A stretch of 64,000 nt of DNA from NCBI GenBank assembly GCA_031420415.1, contig JANOMT010000002.1, positions 47,463-111,462 on the forward strand. Reading direction: 5' to 3'. The translations under genes were made by a program, and so were the position numbers. The notes under the pieces are model-generated. The model made no database searches, had not been told where the DNA came from, and was given only the letters and a program-made list of their open reading frames with translations. Each line of letters starts with the position of its first letter. Position 1 is the first letter of the stretch. This stretch comes from JANYGA01 sp031420415 (GTDB lineage Bacteria; Vulcanimicrobiota; Vulcanimicrobiia; Vulcanimicrobiales; Vulcanimicrobiaceae). Positions 37,101-45,570 of this stretch are shown here, piece after piece.

Positions 37101-37595
37101 GACGATCGCGCGAGCATCGCGTATCGCCCCGCACTCAACGATCGCGCCGTCACGATTCTCGGATTCGAAGTCAAAGACGGCAACGTGAGCACGCTCGGCG
37201 CGCACACGCAACTGGTCTCTCTCGAGGAGCTCTTCCGGCCCGATCGCCTTCTCGAAATCGCCGGCCGTTACGCGTATAAGCTCGATGGCGATACCTCTTA
37301 TCCCGCGCACTCGTCGCTCTTCGACCTTCGCGGGACGCAACGCATCGGTCATCGTTTCGACATCGCAGCCGAGGCGCGCTATCTTTCCGCACACCACATT
37401 GCCGGCGCTTCCACGGCCGGCTTCGCGATCGAGGCGGGCTACCGGCTCGGCGGCGAGATGCGGCTCGCGGCCGGTTATAATTTTAGCGGTTCGCCCGATC
37501 CCTCGCTCGCCGTCGCGCCGACGCGTCGCGGCTTCTACGCGACGGCGACGACCGTCATCGACCGCGTTTTCGGTTGGGGTAAAGACGACCAATGA
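34107..37595 (+). CDS. Large outer-membrane protein: Ig-like N-terminus plus predicted beta-barrel
   Basis: 1162 aa. Signal peptide (LALTALVMITATSANA, ~13-28), a Pro/Ala linker, an Ig-like domain (~50-155) and an invasin-like beta domain (~160-260). Then comes a segment with signatures of the large OM proteins that accompany DUF11 genes: YGDSSQRRDDALSRDHLYAR (~410-430) and ARNVDYTLDYGTGQIRF (~530-546). The last ~600 residues alternate hydrophobic and polar residues as in an outer-membrane barrel, with a final strand GFYATATTVIDRVFGW. It overlaps both neighbours by four bases (ATGA). It probably anchors or exports the DUF11 proteins; that is inference from architecture and linkage. Confidence 0.75.
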   Translation: MNRFDLASLRGALALTALVMITATSANAGTGAPPAAAAPESESLAPAGPKYGDLSHLTFTATGELWAKLVSPHNGAASDSVAPTFIVSTGRGAGVELRVNGHVVPFTKIGERSVNTKTGETTYRYYGIALVEGANTVEITPLGANDVRGQSEDVTVYGPGRPVRMTAKIAGNGVADGRTPIVLSIAGFDRYGHHAAPGTIVKVTIVRGDAHFLGSHERPVGAFASNGSTLVDIPVAQTQATPFPFAENANPSVVATDLTQHHDAENFHAIGDSNVAVQAIDVALGDGGVGTVNLIPGLQAGEIRVRASLPEISVETQAYIAAYLRKPMVLGLATTGIGSVPGVPGELNTAANNVNARKGRIAIYGVGKISKTAQAQVAYDTADSLQQTTQYGPFVDNPQERIYQTYGDSSQRRDDALSRDHLYARVDSNRSNAMWGEFQANTAGASGDGFQQLVAGAKVEIAGNNAKLTAFNAHNNVAYARQIFSPTGLATLGTLLHPNIILGSDIVTLVALDKRTGAVFSQIGLARNVDYTLDYGTGQIRFINPPLPFDITFNPQQVLIQYEYDGAGISAQTSGGRFETGLGASQAVRIGAGYVNDSTGVGSYSLFGQDVTGKLSGGSWTIAHQTSRGNLANAGSTPTAGVALLRPVDGGNAYRATLTQAMGANRVAVNFDSTSSGYQNPFGGISTAGLLDYRVNISHLLDKSSDAVSLTFDHQQNNLPSGVNATSSAAVTVQKHVTKRFTVRAGLNQLSTHGSYVATNSTLGSQINPVPTPAPAATVTKAPSAKVASTTQVEIGAEYRVLPGVVVSVDRIVGLAGSQSVLQPSQTTAQISVDTPHHGKVFVRELFADAPVQSFAAATTSLTTASTSQRSTAIGIEQSVGTNTTLDSEYAIENTGNGSDMYTAIGGHEKFALGKHLNGDANIQHAASVGANGGAFYSYGISLAYAAANRFRATTAYQLRTGNSPGYTLNVGAAGALSDNLSAVVTSTNSSTTGFRNVDDRASIAYRPALNDRAVTILGFEVKDGNVSTLGAHTQLVSLEELFRPDRLLEIAGRYAYKLDGDTSYPAHSSLFDLRGTQRIGHRFDIAAEARYLSAHHIAGASTAGFAIEAGYRLGGEMRLAAGYNFSGSPDPSLAVAPTRRGFYATATTVIDRVFGWGKDDQ

Positions 37596-39820
37596 TTTCC
37601 CGTATGATCAGCGCTTTCATCAAACGTGGGATCGTCACGCTCGTCGCCGTAATCGCGCTCGTTCCGACGGCGTCGATTGCGGCAAATCTCCCGCTACCCG
37701 GTCCGCCGGTCCTCATTTATACGGCTCACGGCGTGAACGGATTGACGGCCGAGCCGCCGGGCGGCGACGCAGCAGCCCTCAATACCAGTGCCATTTTTTT
37801 CGGGACGGCGGCGACGGGCCCGAGTTTCGCTCCACCGGCGTCGACATTGCTCAGCGGGAATACGCCTTCCACATTCGACGGTCAGGTACTCGATCTCACG
37901 GCGAACGGAAACCAATTCGTGGGGCTCTCGCGATTGACGCCGTGTAACGCGAACGGAATTTTTCTTTTCGGAAATGCGACCGGTTGCGTGTCCGCGGCCG
38001 ATTCGAATTACGGCAGTGGAATCGTATACGAATTCGTCGCCGCCCAGTCGTGGCCGTTTTACGTCGGCTCGGGAACGAGTTCGAACGTCAACAACGGCGC
38101 GTTCGGATTCTCGTCGAATTCCGACGATGGATCGTACATCATGCTCAACCCGGCTCCGTTTTCGTACGCGCAGTCCGGTCCGTTCCAAGCCGCTACGGGG
38201 TTCACCGCGCGCAACGCGGTCGTAAACAATGGCTTCACGCAGGCTGCGGCGACGGTCAACGGGACCGCGACGATCGGAAACGCCGTCGGTGCGAATAATA
38301 TTTACTGGCTTACCGTCGAGTATTCCGAAGTGGAAGGCGGTCAGGCCCAATGGCAGTATTTATGGAAGCAGCCCGGCGCGGCCGCCTTACAACAGGTCAC
38401 ACAGGGCGTCATCTACGGGCAAGTGCGCAACAACGGCGTCGCGGTGCCGAACGCGAGCGTCACTCTCACCGATCCGGCCGGCGCCGCGCACGCGCTCACG
38501 ACCGATGTCAACGGCTATTACGGCTATAATTTCAACCCCGTCACGGACGCACCGGGTGGCTGGACCTCGACGCGCTCCGTAACGGTCGCGGCCACCGATA
38601 CGGCCGCCCACGGTAGCTTCAAACAGTCCGTCGGTGTGGGTCTGGCGATGGGTCAGGCGCAAGTGCAGAACTTCGATTTCTACGAGGCGAAGCTGACGGT
38701 CGCGAAGACCGGACCCGCGACGGCGAATGCGGGCGACATCATCTCCTACGCGATCAATGTGAGCAACGCCGGCCCTGCAGCCGCGAACGGTACGGTCCTC
38801 AACGATTCCGTGCCGACGACGCTGACGGGCGTGACGACGACGTGCGGATCGCCTACGGCCGGTGCGGCGTGCCCCGCGAGCGTCGCCGCGGGGAATAACG
38901 TTACGGCTTCCATTCCGACGCTCCCGAGCGGCGGCTCGGTGATCTTCACGGTTACCGGTCGCGCTTCGACGGCGGGAAGCATCACGAATACGGCGACGAT
39001 CGCATTCGGTCCGACTGCGAACTCACCGGAACCTGCGAATAGCGTCGGGGTCATCAATGCGGATCTGACGAGCATTTTGACGTCGTCGCAGGCGACGACG
39101 ATCGCGCCGAGCGCGGCGCTGACGATCTTGAAGAGTGCCCCCGCAAACGTCGGGCCTGGAGAACTCCTCGCCTATACGATCGTGGTATCGAACGCGGGCC
39201 CCTCACCCGCGGACGGCGCGACGTTTGGCGACACCGTACCGACGGGGCTTGCGATCAAAGGCACGCCGACGTGCGCGGCCGCGGGTGGCGCCGTCTGCGG
39301 AACGGTGACGACGAGTGGGCAGAACGTAACCTCGACGATCACCACACTCCCGAGCGGTAGCAGTGTCACCTTTACGATCGACACGACGACGACGACCGCG
39401 GCGACGTATACGAATACCGCGACGATCGCGCCGCCGAGCGGGACGAGCGATCCGAACGTCCGCACATCGACGGCAACGACGACCGTTGGCGGTAACGGGA
39501 TCTCGAAGACGGTTCGGAACGTGACTTCGAGCGGCTCGGCCGTCACCGCGAACGGTGCGGTGCCGAACGATATTCTGGAATACGCGGTGACCTACACCAA
39601 CCTCACGGGCTCTTCCATCACGGCCTTCGCGTTCAGAGACGCGACACCGACGCCGACGACTTTTGTGTCGATCGCTTGTGGAGCGTTGCCAGCCGGAATT
39701 ACGTCGTGCACGACGACTCAACCAGCCGTTGGAAATACGGGCTCGGTGTCGTGGACCTTCGCGGGAACGCTCGCCTCCGGTGCGACGCTAACGGCATCGT
39801 TCCGGGTGCGCGTTCCCTAG
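37592..39820 (+). CDS. Exported surface protein with two DUF11 repeats
   Basis: 742 aa. The signal peptide ends near IAANLPL (~31). A ~220-residue N-terminal domain of unknown family follows (SSNSDDGSYIMLNPAPFSYA; two cysteine pairs possible). Next is a carboxypeptidase-regulatory-like domain (GVIYGQVRNNGVAVPNASV, ~270-350), then two clear DUF11 repeats (KTGPATANAGDIISYAINVS, ~370-480; LKSAPANVGPGELLAYTIVV, ~510-620) and a partial third. It ends TASFRVRVP without an anchor. Last of the five-gene cluster, coupled to the barrel gene by an ATGA overlap. Confidence 0.8.
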   Translation: MISRMISAFIKRGIVTLVAVIALVPTASIAANLPLPGPPVLIYTAHGVNGLTAEPPGGDAAALNTSAIFFGTAATGPSFAPPASTLLSGNTPSTFDGQVLDLTANGNQFVGLSRLTPCNANGIFLFGNATGCVSAADSNYGSGIVYEFVAAQSWPFYVGSGTSSNVNNGAFGFSSNSDDGSYIMLNPAPFSYAQSGPFQAATGFTARNAVVNNGFTQAAATVNGTATIGNAVGANNIYWLTVEYSEVEGGQAQWQYLWKQPGAAALQQVTQGVIYGQVRNNGVAVPNASVTLTDPAGAAHALTTDVNGYYGYNFNPVTDAPGGWTSTRSVTVAATDTAAHGSFKQSVGVGLAMGQAQVQNFDFYEAKLTVAKTGPATANAGDIISYAINVSNAGPAAANGTVLNDSVPTTLTGVTTTCGSPTAGAACPASVAAGNNVTASIPTLPSGGSVIFTVTGRASTAGSITNTATIAFGPTANSPEPANSVGVINADLTSILTSSQATTIAPSAALTILKSAPANVGPGELLAYTIVVSNAGPSPADGATFGDTVPTGLAIKGTPTCAAAGGAVCGTVTTSGQNVTSTITTLPSGSSVTFTIDTTTTTAATYTNTATIAPPSGTSDPNVRTSTATTTVGGNGISKTVRNVTSSGSAVTANGAVPNDILEYAVTYTNLTGSSITAFAFRDATPTPTTFVSIACGALPAGITSCTTTQPAVGNTGSVSWTFAGTLASGATLTASFRVRVP

Positions 39821-39821
39821 G

Positions 39822-40205
39822 CTACGACAGCGCGGCGACGACCTCGATCTCGACGCGCGAGCCCTTCGGGAGCGCTGCGACGGCGACGGTCGACCGAGCC
39901 GGGGCATCGACGCCAAAGGACTCGCCGTAGATCGTGTTTACGGCAGCGAAGTCGTTCATATCGACGAGAAAAATTGTCGTCTTAACGACGTTCGCGAAGG
40001 TTGCGCCCGCGGCCGCGAGGACGGCGCCGATATTTTTCATGACTTGACGAGTTTGAGCGGTGATATCGCCCGGGACCAATTCGCCCGTCGCGACGTCGAG
40101 CGGAATCTGGCCGCTACAAAAGAGGAAGCCACCCGCCCGGATCGCCTGATTGTACGGGCCGATCGGTGCGGGTGCGTCGTGTGCGAGAACGCGTTCGAAT
40201 GCCAC
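39822..40205 (-). CDS. ridA: RidA family enamine/imine deaminase
   Basis: A 127-aa YjgF/YER057c/UK114 protein that hydrolyses reactive 2-aminoacrylate-type enamines. The key carboxylate-binding R104 (PARSTVAVAALPKGSRVEIE) and the IGPYNQAIRAGGFLFCSGQI N-terminal block are intact. It lies six bases after the aldo/keto reductase gene on the same strand and ends tail-to-tail with the surface operon. Confidence 0.93.
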   Translation of the reverse strand: MAFERVLAHDAPAPIGPYNQAIRAGGFLFCSGQIPLDVATGELVPGDITAQTRQVMKNIGAVLAAAGATFANVVKTTIFLVDMNDFAAVNTIYGESFGVDAPARSTVAVAALPKGSRVEIEVVAALS

Positions 40206-40211
40206 GTGCGT

Positions 40212-41264
40212 TTAGGCGCTCGCCATGGCACTTGCGGGCTCGGTCAGTTCGCGCGACATCGTACCTTTGTACTTCATCGCGGGCTCTTCGACACCGTAGT
40301 TCGTCTTCGCGAGTTCGGCGATGCGTGCGAGCTCGTCTGCGGTTAGCGGCGCGCACTCCGAGGCACCCGCGAATTCGCGGAGTTGTTCGCGATCGTAGAT
40401 GTTCGGCAGGACCGACATCGCGCGGGGTTCGGCGAGTAGCCATTGGATCGACGCTTGGCCGAGCGTACGCATTGCGGTTTCGAGAAACCGGATGGTTTCG
40501 ACTTTCTGGACGCCTGCGATCAGCCACGATTTGGGACGATGGATGCGGTGGTCGCCGGGCGGGAATGTCGTCTCGAGCGTGTAGCGACCCTCGAGCATGC
40601 CGCTGGAGTGCGGGACGCGGATCTGGTAGCCGGAATCGGCGTGCGCGTCGTAAGCGGCGCGAAGCATCGCGTTGCCGGGAAACTGCTCGAACATGTTCCA
40701 GATCATCTGGATATTCGTGACGTTGCGTTTGGTCGCAGCCTCGCACCCCTCGACGAGCCAGCCGATCGCAGGCCCGAGCGCGACGCCGTAGCTACGAATC
40801 TTGCCCTCGGTTTTGAAGGCTTCGAGCAACGCGAAGAGTTCGTCGTTGGCGATCTCCGTAAGATGTGCGTTGTGGATCGAATAGATATCGATGACGTCGG
40901 TTTGGAGCCGGCGGAGCGACTGTTCGAGGGCGTATCGAACGAAGGCGGGTGAGAAGTCATGCGGGATCTCTTGCTGACCCTTGCGTTCGCCCGCATAGGT
41001 GTAGAAGTCGTAACCGAACTTGGTCGAGTAAACGAGCCCGTCGCGCGAGTCGCCGAAGGCTTTGGCGAGCTGCTCTTCGCTGCGGCCATTGCCGTAGGTA
41101 TCGGCGGCGTCGAAAAGCGTGATGCCGAGATCGCGTGCTTCGCGCAAGAGCACGACGGCTTCATCGTCGGTCATCTTGCCCCACCAATCGGTCGACGTCG
41201 TCCAGAGGCCGAAGCCGATCTCGCTAACGGCGATGTCGGTTTTTGGATAGGTCCGATATTTCAT
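40212..41264 (-). CDS. Aldo/keto reductase
   Basis: A 350-aa NADPH-dependent oxidoreductase with a TIM barrel. The catalytic tetrad is D52, Y57 (FDAADTYGNGRSEEQL), K82 (STKFGYDF) and H131 (YSIHNAH). The ATG 41264 has GAGGGA just upstream; the open frame continues 63 codons further without homology. Substrate unknown. Co-transcribed with ridA. Confidence 0.92.
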   Translation of the reverse strand: MKYRTYPKTDIAVSEIGFGLWTTSTDWWGKMTDDEAVVLLREARDLGITLFDAADTYGNGRSEEQLAKAFGDSRDGLVYSTKFGYDFYTYAGERKGQQEIPHDFSPAFVRYALEQSLRRLQTDVIDIYSIHNAHLTEIANDELFALLEAFKTEGKIRSYGVALGPAIGWLVEGCEAATKRNVTNIQMIWNMFEQFPGNAMLRAAYDAHADSGYQIRVPHSSGMLEGRYTLETTFPPGDHRIHRPKSWLIAGVQKVETIRFLETAMRTLGQASIQWLLAEPRAMSVLPNIYDREQLREFAGASECAPLTADELARIAELAKTNYGVEEPAMKYKGTMSRELTEPASAMASA

Positions 41265-41398
41265 GGCATTCCCTCGTGCGCGGCGCACGCTCCAGCGCGT
41301 AGTCTTCTTTGGCGTTCGCGCCGCCGTCGGTGACTTCCGCGCGGCTCCGACTGCGACCGAACTCGGAACCCTGTGGAGAACGCCGTCGTCCCACGGAC

Positions 41399-41617
41399 AT
41401 GTCCCAGAGCCCAGAGCCAATGATCGATGTTGCCGAACTGCGGTCACATGCAAATCGGCTGGTCCGCATTCGTATGGACGACGCCTCCGAGCATGTCGGT
41501 ACTTTGCGCACCGAATTATTGTCCGATAAATCGATCTCGGTCTTCCTCGCCCGCGAAGGTGAAGAAGGAGCCACGATTTACATCGAGGAGATCGTAGGCA
41601 TTTGGCCGATCTCCTAG
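41399..41617 (+). CDS. Small Sm/SH3-like protein, paralogue of the 58116 gene
   Basis: 72 aa (ATG 41399; a second ATG at 41420 would give 65 aa). The core HANRLVRIRMDDASEHVGTL followed by RTELLSDKSISVFL looks like a five-strand Sm/SH3-type barrel. It aligns along its whole length with the product of the gene at 58116, which has HAVGPVRIYLTDGTTHTGHF then RTDILTPSSLSAYF. I do not recognise a named family. The 3' end overlaps the decarboxylase start, suggesting co-expression. Confidence 0.6.
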   Translation: MSQSPEPMIDVAELRSHANRLVRIRMDDASEHVGTLRTELLSDKSISVFLAREGEEGATIYIEEIVGIWPIS

Positions 41618-43026
41618 ATTCTTTCGACCGCGCCGCCCGCTGGATCGACGCGTACTATCGCGATCCGGGAGCCTATCCCGTGCTCTCGCGGTCGCAGCCG
41701 GGCGATCTCGTGCGCGCGCTTCCCACGCACGCGCCCGAAGAGGGCGAATCGTTCGACACGATTTTCAACGATTTCGAGTCACTCGTGATACCGGGGATCA
41801 CGCATTGGAATCATCCGCGCTTTTTCGCGTACTTTTCGATCAGCGCGACGCCGATCGCCGTCATCGCCGAAGCCCTTGCAGCGACGCTCGACGTCAACGC
41901 GATGCTCTGGCGTACGTCGCCCGCCGCGACCGAGCTCGAAGACGTCGTCGTCGGCTGGCTGCGCGAGTTACTCGGCCTGGATGCTGGATTGCACGGCATC
42001 ATCTACGATACGGCATCGACGAGCGGTTTCACCGCACTTGCCGCGGCACGCGAATCTCTCGGACTCGATATTCGCGAACGCGGGCTAGCGGGTCGCGACG
42101 ATCTCCCGGCGCTACGCGTCTATATCACCGACCACACGCACTCCCATATCGAGAAAGCCGCGATCGCACTCGGCGTCGGGCGCGCGAACGTGGTGCGCGT
42201 GCCCGTCGATGCCGCGTATGCGATGCGACCCGACGCCCTCGAAGCGGCCCTGCGTGCCGACATTTCGCACGGCATGCGGCCGATGTGTGTTGCCGCGACG
42301 GTCGGCACGACATCGACGACGACGTCCGATCCGGTGCCGGAGATTGCGGCGATCTGCAAACGTTACGCGACGTGGCTGCACGTCGATGCCGCGTATGCCG
42401 GGCCGGCAGCGATCTTACCGGAGTTCGCGCATCTCCTCGACGGCTGCGAACACGCCGATAGTCTCGTCGTCAACCCGCACAAGTGGCTGTTCGTACCGAT
42501 CGATCTCTCCGTGCTCTACGTCCGGGATATGCCGCTCTTGCGGCGCACGTTTAGTTTGGTCGCCGACTATCTCGTGACGCCTGAGATCGGCGTTCGAAAC
42601 TACATGGATTACGGGCTCCAACTCGGGCGTCGCTTCCGCGCGCTCAAGCTGTGGTTCGCGATGCGCCATCTCGGCGTGCGCGGTATGCGCGAACGTTTAC
42701 GGTCGCACATCGATCTCGCGCAGACATTCGCCGCATGGGTCCGCGCGGAACCCGGCTGGGACGTCGTCGCGCCGCATCCGCTTTCGGTCGTCTGCTTTCG
42801 ATTCGGTGATGAGGACGACGAAAATTCAGCAATCGTCGATGCCGTTAACGCGACAGGCGACGTCTTTCTCTCGACGACGAAGCTCGATGGGAAAGTAGCG
42901 ATTCGCCTCGCGGTCGGTAACGAGCGCACGACTGAAGCCGATGTCGCGCGCGCGTGGGAGCTCTTGCGTGAGGCCGCGGCCCGAACCGCGCGGAGCGGTG
43001 ACGTTTTAGGATTAGTAGACGCGTAG
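41602..43026 (+). CDS. Pyridoxal-dependent decarboxylase, aromatic-L-amino-acid type
   Basis: A 474-aa group II PLP decarboxylase. Signatures: THWNHPRFFAYFSISATPIA at ~72-91, TASTSGFTALAAARE (~134-148), HSHIEKAAIALG (His stacking on PLP), HVDAAYAGPAAILPE (PLP aspartate) and NPHKWLFVPID with Schiff-base K294. This matches DOPA/tryptophan/phenylacetaldehyde-type decarboxylases; the exact substrate cannot be told. The start is TTG 41602, inside the end of the small upstream gene. It overlaps the convergent glnA stop by 15 bp. Confidence 0.9.
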   Translation: MADLLDSFDRAARWIDAYYRDPGAYPVLSRSQPGDLVRALPTHAPEEGESFDTIFNDFESLVIPGITHWNHPRFFAYFSISATPIAVIAEALAATLDVNAMLWRTSPAATELEDVVVGWLRELLGLDAGLHGIIYDTASTSGFTALAAARESLGLDIRERGLAGRDDLPALRVYITDHTHSHIEKAAIALGVGRANVVRVPVDAAYAMRPDALEAALRADISHGMRPMCVAATVGTTSTTTSDPVPEIAAICKRYATWLHVDAAYAGPAAILPEFAHLLDGCEHADSLVVNPHKWLFVPIDLSVLYVRDMPLLRRTFSLVADYLVTPEIGVRNYMDYGLQLGRRFRALKLWFAMRHLGVRGMRERLRSHIDLAQTFAAWVRAEPGWDVVAPHPLSVVCFRFGDEDDENSAIVDAVNATGDVFLSTTKLDGKVAIRLAVGNERTTEADVARAWELLREAAARTARSGDVLGLVDA

Positions 43027-44352
43027 GTACGCTTCCCGTTCCCACGGATGGACGGCGCGACGATACCGCTCGTACTCGGCTTTCTTCGCATGACGAAATG
43101 CATGATAGATATGGTCCCCGAGCGCACCGCGTACGATGAGATCGCCATCGAGTTCGATCAATGCCTGCCGCATCGATTTCGGAAGCGTGAGAATCCGACG
43201 TCGCTCGCGTTCGCGATCGTTGAGATCGTAGGTCGAACCCACGAGCGGATCGCCGGGGAGTGCGTGCGAGCGAATGCCGTCCGCCGCGCTCGCGAGCAAG
43301 ACCGTCATCGCAAGATAGGGATTGCACGATGGATCGGCGCTGCGCACCTCGAGTCGTGTGCGAGCGTCCTCCGAGGTCGGGACGCGCACGAGTGCGTTCG
43401 CACTGCGATGCGACCAAACGGTATAGATCGGCGCGTCCCAAGCGGCGACCAAACGCTTGTAAGAATTGACGGTCGGGTTACAGATCGCGGTAAAAGCCGG
43501 AGCGTGCTTTAAGAGGCCGCCGATCGCGAAGAGCGCGTCCGACCCGAGTTCGCCCGCCTCGAGCGGCGCGTCGCTCGAGGGCGGGAGTGCGAAGTAGACG
43601 TGGACGCCGCTTCCCGCAAGTGACTCCGTCGGCTTGGGCATGAACGTCGCATGCAAACCGTGGCGAGCGGCGATATGCTTTGCGACCGTACGAATCGTGA
43701 TCAGCGCGTCGGCTGCGGCGAGCGGACCCATCTCCTTGATATCGATCTCGTGTTGGCCCGCTCCGTGTTCGTGATGGGCGCTCGCGACGGCGAATCCCAT
43801 GCTCTCGAGCGCCATGACAATTTCGAGTCGCGCCGTTTCGCCGCGATCGTTTTCGTTGATGTCGAAATACGAACCGACATCGTTGGAAAGCGTCGTGGGT
43901 TGGCCCGCCGCGTCGAATTCGAAAAGGTAGAACTCGACTTCGAGGCCGCTCTGTACGCCCGTGAGCACGTCGCCCGCGTCTTCGATCGCGCGTCGGAGCG
44001 TCGTGCGCGGACAGCCTTCGAACGGTTCGCCATCGGGCGTCGCGATATCGCAGATGATGCGTGCTTCGGTGTGCCCGTTCACCGTCCACGGGTAGATCGC
44101 GAACGTCGTGAGGTCGGGCAAGAGCATCATATCGGCTTCTTCGCCGCGCACGAATCCGTCGATCGAACCACCGTCGAAGGTGACCTTTCCGTCGAGCGCG
44201 CGCTCGAGTTCGCTCACGGGGATCGTGACGTTTTTACTGATCCCCAAGATGTCGACGAACGAGAGCCGCACGAAACGCACGTCGCGTTCTTTGGCGAGCT
44301 TGAGAACGTCGCGGCGGGCGGTCTTACCGTTGATCTGATGAGTTGAGTGCAT
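43012..44352 (-). CDS. glnA: Glutamine synthetase, type I
   Basis: A 446-aa enzyme condensing ammonia and glutamate. N-terminal beta-grasp FVDILGISKNVTIPVSELE with FDGGSIDGF, metal-binding EVEFYLFEFD and HHEHGAGQHEIDI, and ATP-site TFMPKPTESLAGSGVHVY. It ends HPWEREAYLRVY, as in the GSI-alpha (Gram-positive-type) group. It lacks the insert and the tyrosine adenylylation loop of the GSI-beta enzyme. The start overlaps the upstream regulator gene by 29 bp, so both are expressed together. Confidence 0.93.
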   Translation of the reverse strand: MHSTHQINGKTARRDVLKLAKERDVRFVRLSFVDILGISKNVTIPVSELERALDGKVTFDGGSIDGFVRGEEADMMLLPDLTTFAIYPWTVNGHTEARIICDIATPDGEPFEGCPRTTLRRAIEDAGDVLTGVQSGLEVEFYLFEFDAAGQPTTLSNDVGSYFDINENDRGETARLEIVMALESMGFAVASAHHEHGAGQHEIDIKEMGPLAAADALITIRTVAKHIAARHGLHATFMPKPTESLAGSGVHVYFALPPSSDAPLEAGELGSDALFAIGGLLKHAPAFTAICNPTVNSYKRLVAAWDAPIYTVWSHRSANALVRVPTSEDARTRLEVRSADPSCNPYLAMTVLLASAADGIRSHALPGDPLVGSTYDLNDRERERRRILTLPKSMRQALIELDGDLIVRGALGDHIYHAFRHAKKAEYERYRRAVHPWEREAYLRVY

Positions 44353-45553
44353 CGATGGCCATCGCCGTTCTTAGCGTGAGTTGGTCGTGTGCGGAATCGA
44401 GGTCGTGGCCGCTGATCTCGGCGATCTGGCGTAGGCGATAAAAAACGGTATGGCGATGAACCGAAAGTTCGGCCGCTGCCGTCTTGACGTTCTGGCCCAC
44501 GTCGAAATACAGCCGCAACGTGCGGATGAGTTCGGTTTGATGCTTTTCGTCGTACGCACGTAGCGGTGCCAGAATGCGATCGCAAAATGCGCGCAGTTCG
44601 ACCTGCGTCGCACCGCCACGTAAGAGGAGCGGGTAGACGCCGAGATCGTCGTACGGCATCACGCGCGAGCCGCCGAAAAGGCGCCGCGCGATGAACATCG
44701 ATTCGCGTGCTTCATCGACGGTACGATACGCGTTGATCGCATCGGCCGCGCGGCCGACGCCACCGACGATTTTCGCACCGAACTGGACTTTGGTCGCCGA
44801 GCGTGTGATGAGCGTGGCAGCGGTGCGGACGTTGGCCGCATCGACGTCCATCGGCGCCGGGCAGAGGAAGACGAACCCACCGCCACGTTCGAGCACGATC
44901 GTATCGCCGGCACCCGTCCGGAGCGATTCGAGTGCGATCTTGCGCAGCTCGCCCATCTTCGCTGCGGCGACAGCTTCCTCGAGCCCCTCGGCTTCGATCG
45001 CCACGGCGACGTAGTTCGCGGCGAGCGCGATGCCGCGCGCGGTCGCATCGTCTTTGGCTTCGATCGGATCGTCGTACGCCCGTGAGATCAAGCGATCCCA
45101 GAACGACTTGCGCCGATTTTTGCCGCCGCCCGCGTCGCGGGAAAGTTCGACTGCGATCGCAGCCGCCGTCAAACGCAGCGCGCCGAGACGGCCATCGGCC
45201 GCGACGCTTACCGGAAAAACCGAGAGCCAGCCGAGGGGCGCGTCGCCGCCGCGAATGCGCACGGCAAAGCCGGGGAGCGTATCGCCCGGCGTACGCAAGA
45301 CGACGGGGCCTTCGCTCCCATCTTTGGTCGCGGTTGCGATGAGATCGCGGCTCGTCGGTGGCACGGAACGCACGCTCGCACCCGCGAGGGCCACGTGCCG
45401 CCATTCCGCGTCTTCGACCAACACGGCGGCATCGATGAGCGTGGCGAGCCCTGCAGCGAGGGCTTTTGGGCCTCCGCCCGTGCTCGCGATGCGCGCGAGC
45501 GTTTCAGCGAAGTCGACGAGTTCGTCGTTCGACATGACGGCGGTATCGATCAC
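44324..45553 (-). CDS. PucR/CdaR-family transcriptional regulator
   Basis: A 409-aa protein with an N-terminal GAF-like sensory part (~1-150), a central GGDEF-like region (~180-310) and the C-terminal PucR helix-turn-helix (YFDVGQNVKTAAAELSVHRH, then TVFYRLRQI, ~350-385). This family controls purine, sugar-acid and amino-acid/nitrogen use. GTG 45553 is chosen because GGAGGG lies six bases upstream; ATG 45535 is the alternative. The 29-bp overlap with glnA suggests it controls or senses nitrogen status together with glutamine synthetase. Confidence 0.85.
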   Translation of the reverse strand: MIDTAVMSNDELVDFAETLARIASTGGGPKALAAGLATLIDAAVLVEDAEWRHVALAGASVRSVPPTSRDLIATATKDGSEGPVVLRTPGDTLPGFAVRIRGGDAPLGWLSVFPVSVAADGRLGALRLTAAAIAVELSRDAGGGKNRRKSFWDRLISRAYDDPIEAKDDATARGIALAANYVAVAIEAEGLEEAVAAAKMGELRKIALESLRTGAGDTIVLERGGGFVFLCPAPMDVDAANVRTAATLITRSATKVQFGAKIVGGVGRAADAINAYRTVDEARESMFIARRLFGGSRVMPYDDLGVYPLLLRGGATQVELRAFCDRILAPLRAYDEKHQTELIRTLRLYFDVGQNVKTAAAELSVHRHTVFYRLRQIAEISGHDLDSAHDQLTLRTAMAIDALNSSDQR

Positions 45554-45559
45554 GCGAAG

Positions 45560-45565
45560 CCCTCC
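45560..45565 (-). promoter_or_regulatory. Ribosome binding site GGAGGG for the PucR-type gene
   Basis: A minus-strand consensus site with six-base spacing to GTG 45553. It decides that start over ATG 45535. It lies only 6-11 bp from the divergent ATG 45571, so the two genes' initiation regions almost touch. Confidence 0.75.
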
Positions 45566-45570
45566 GCGAT

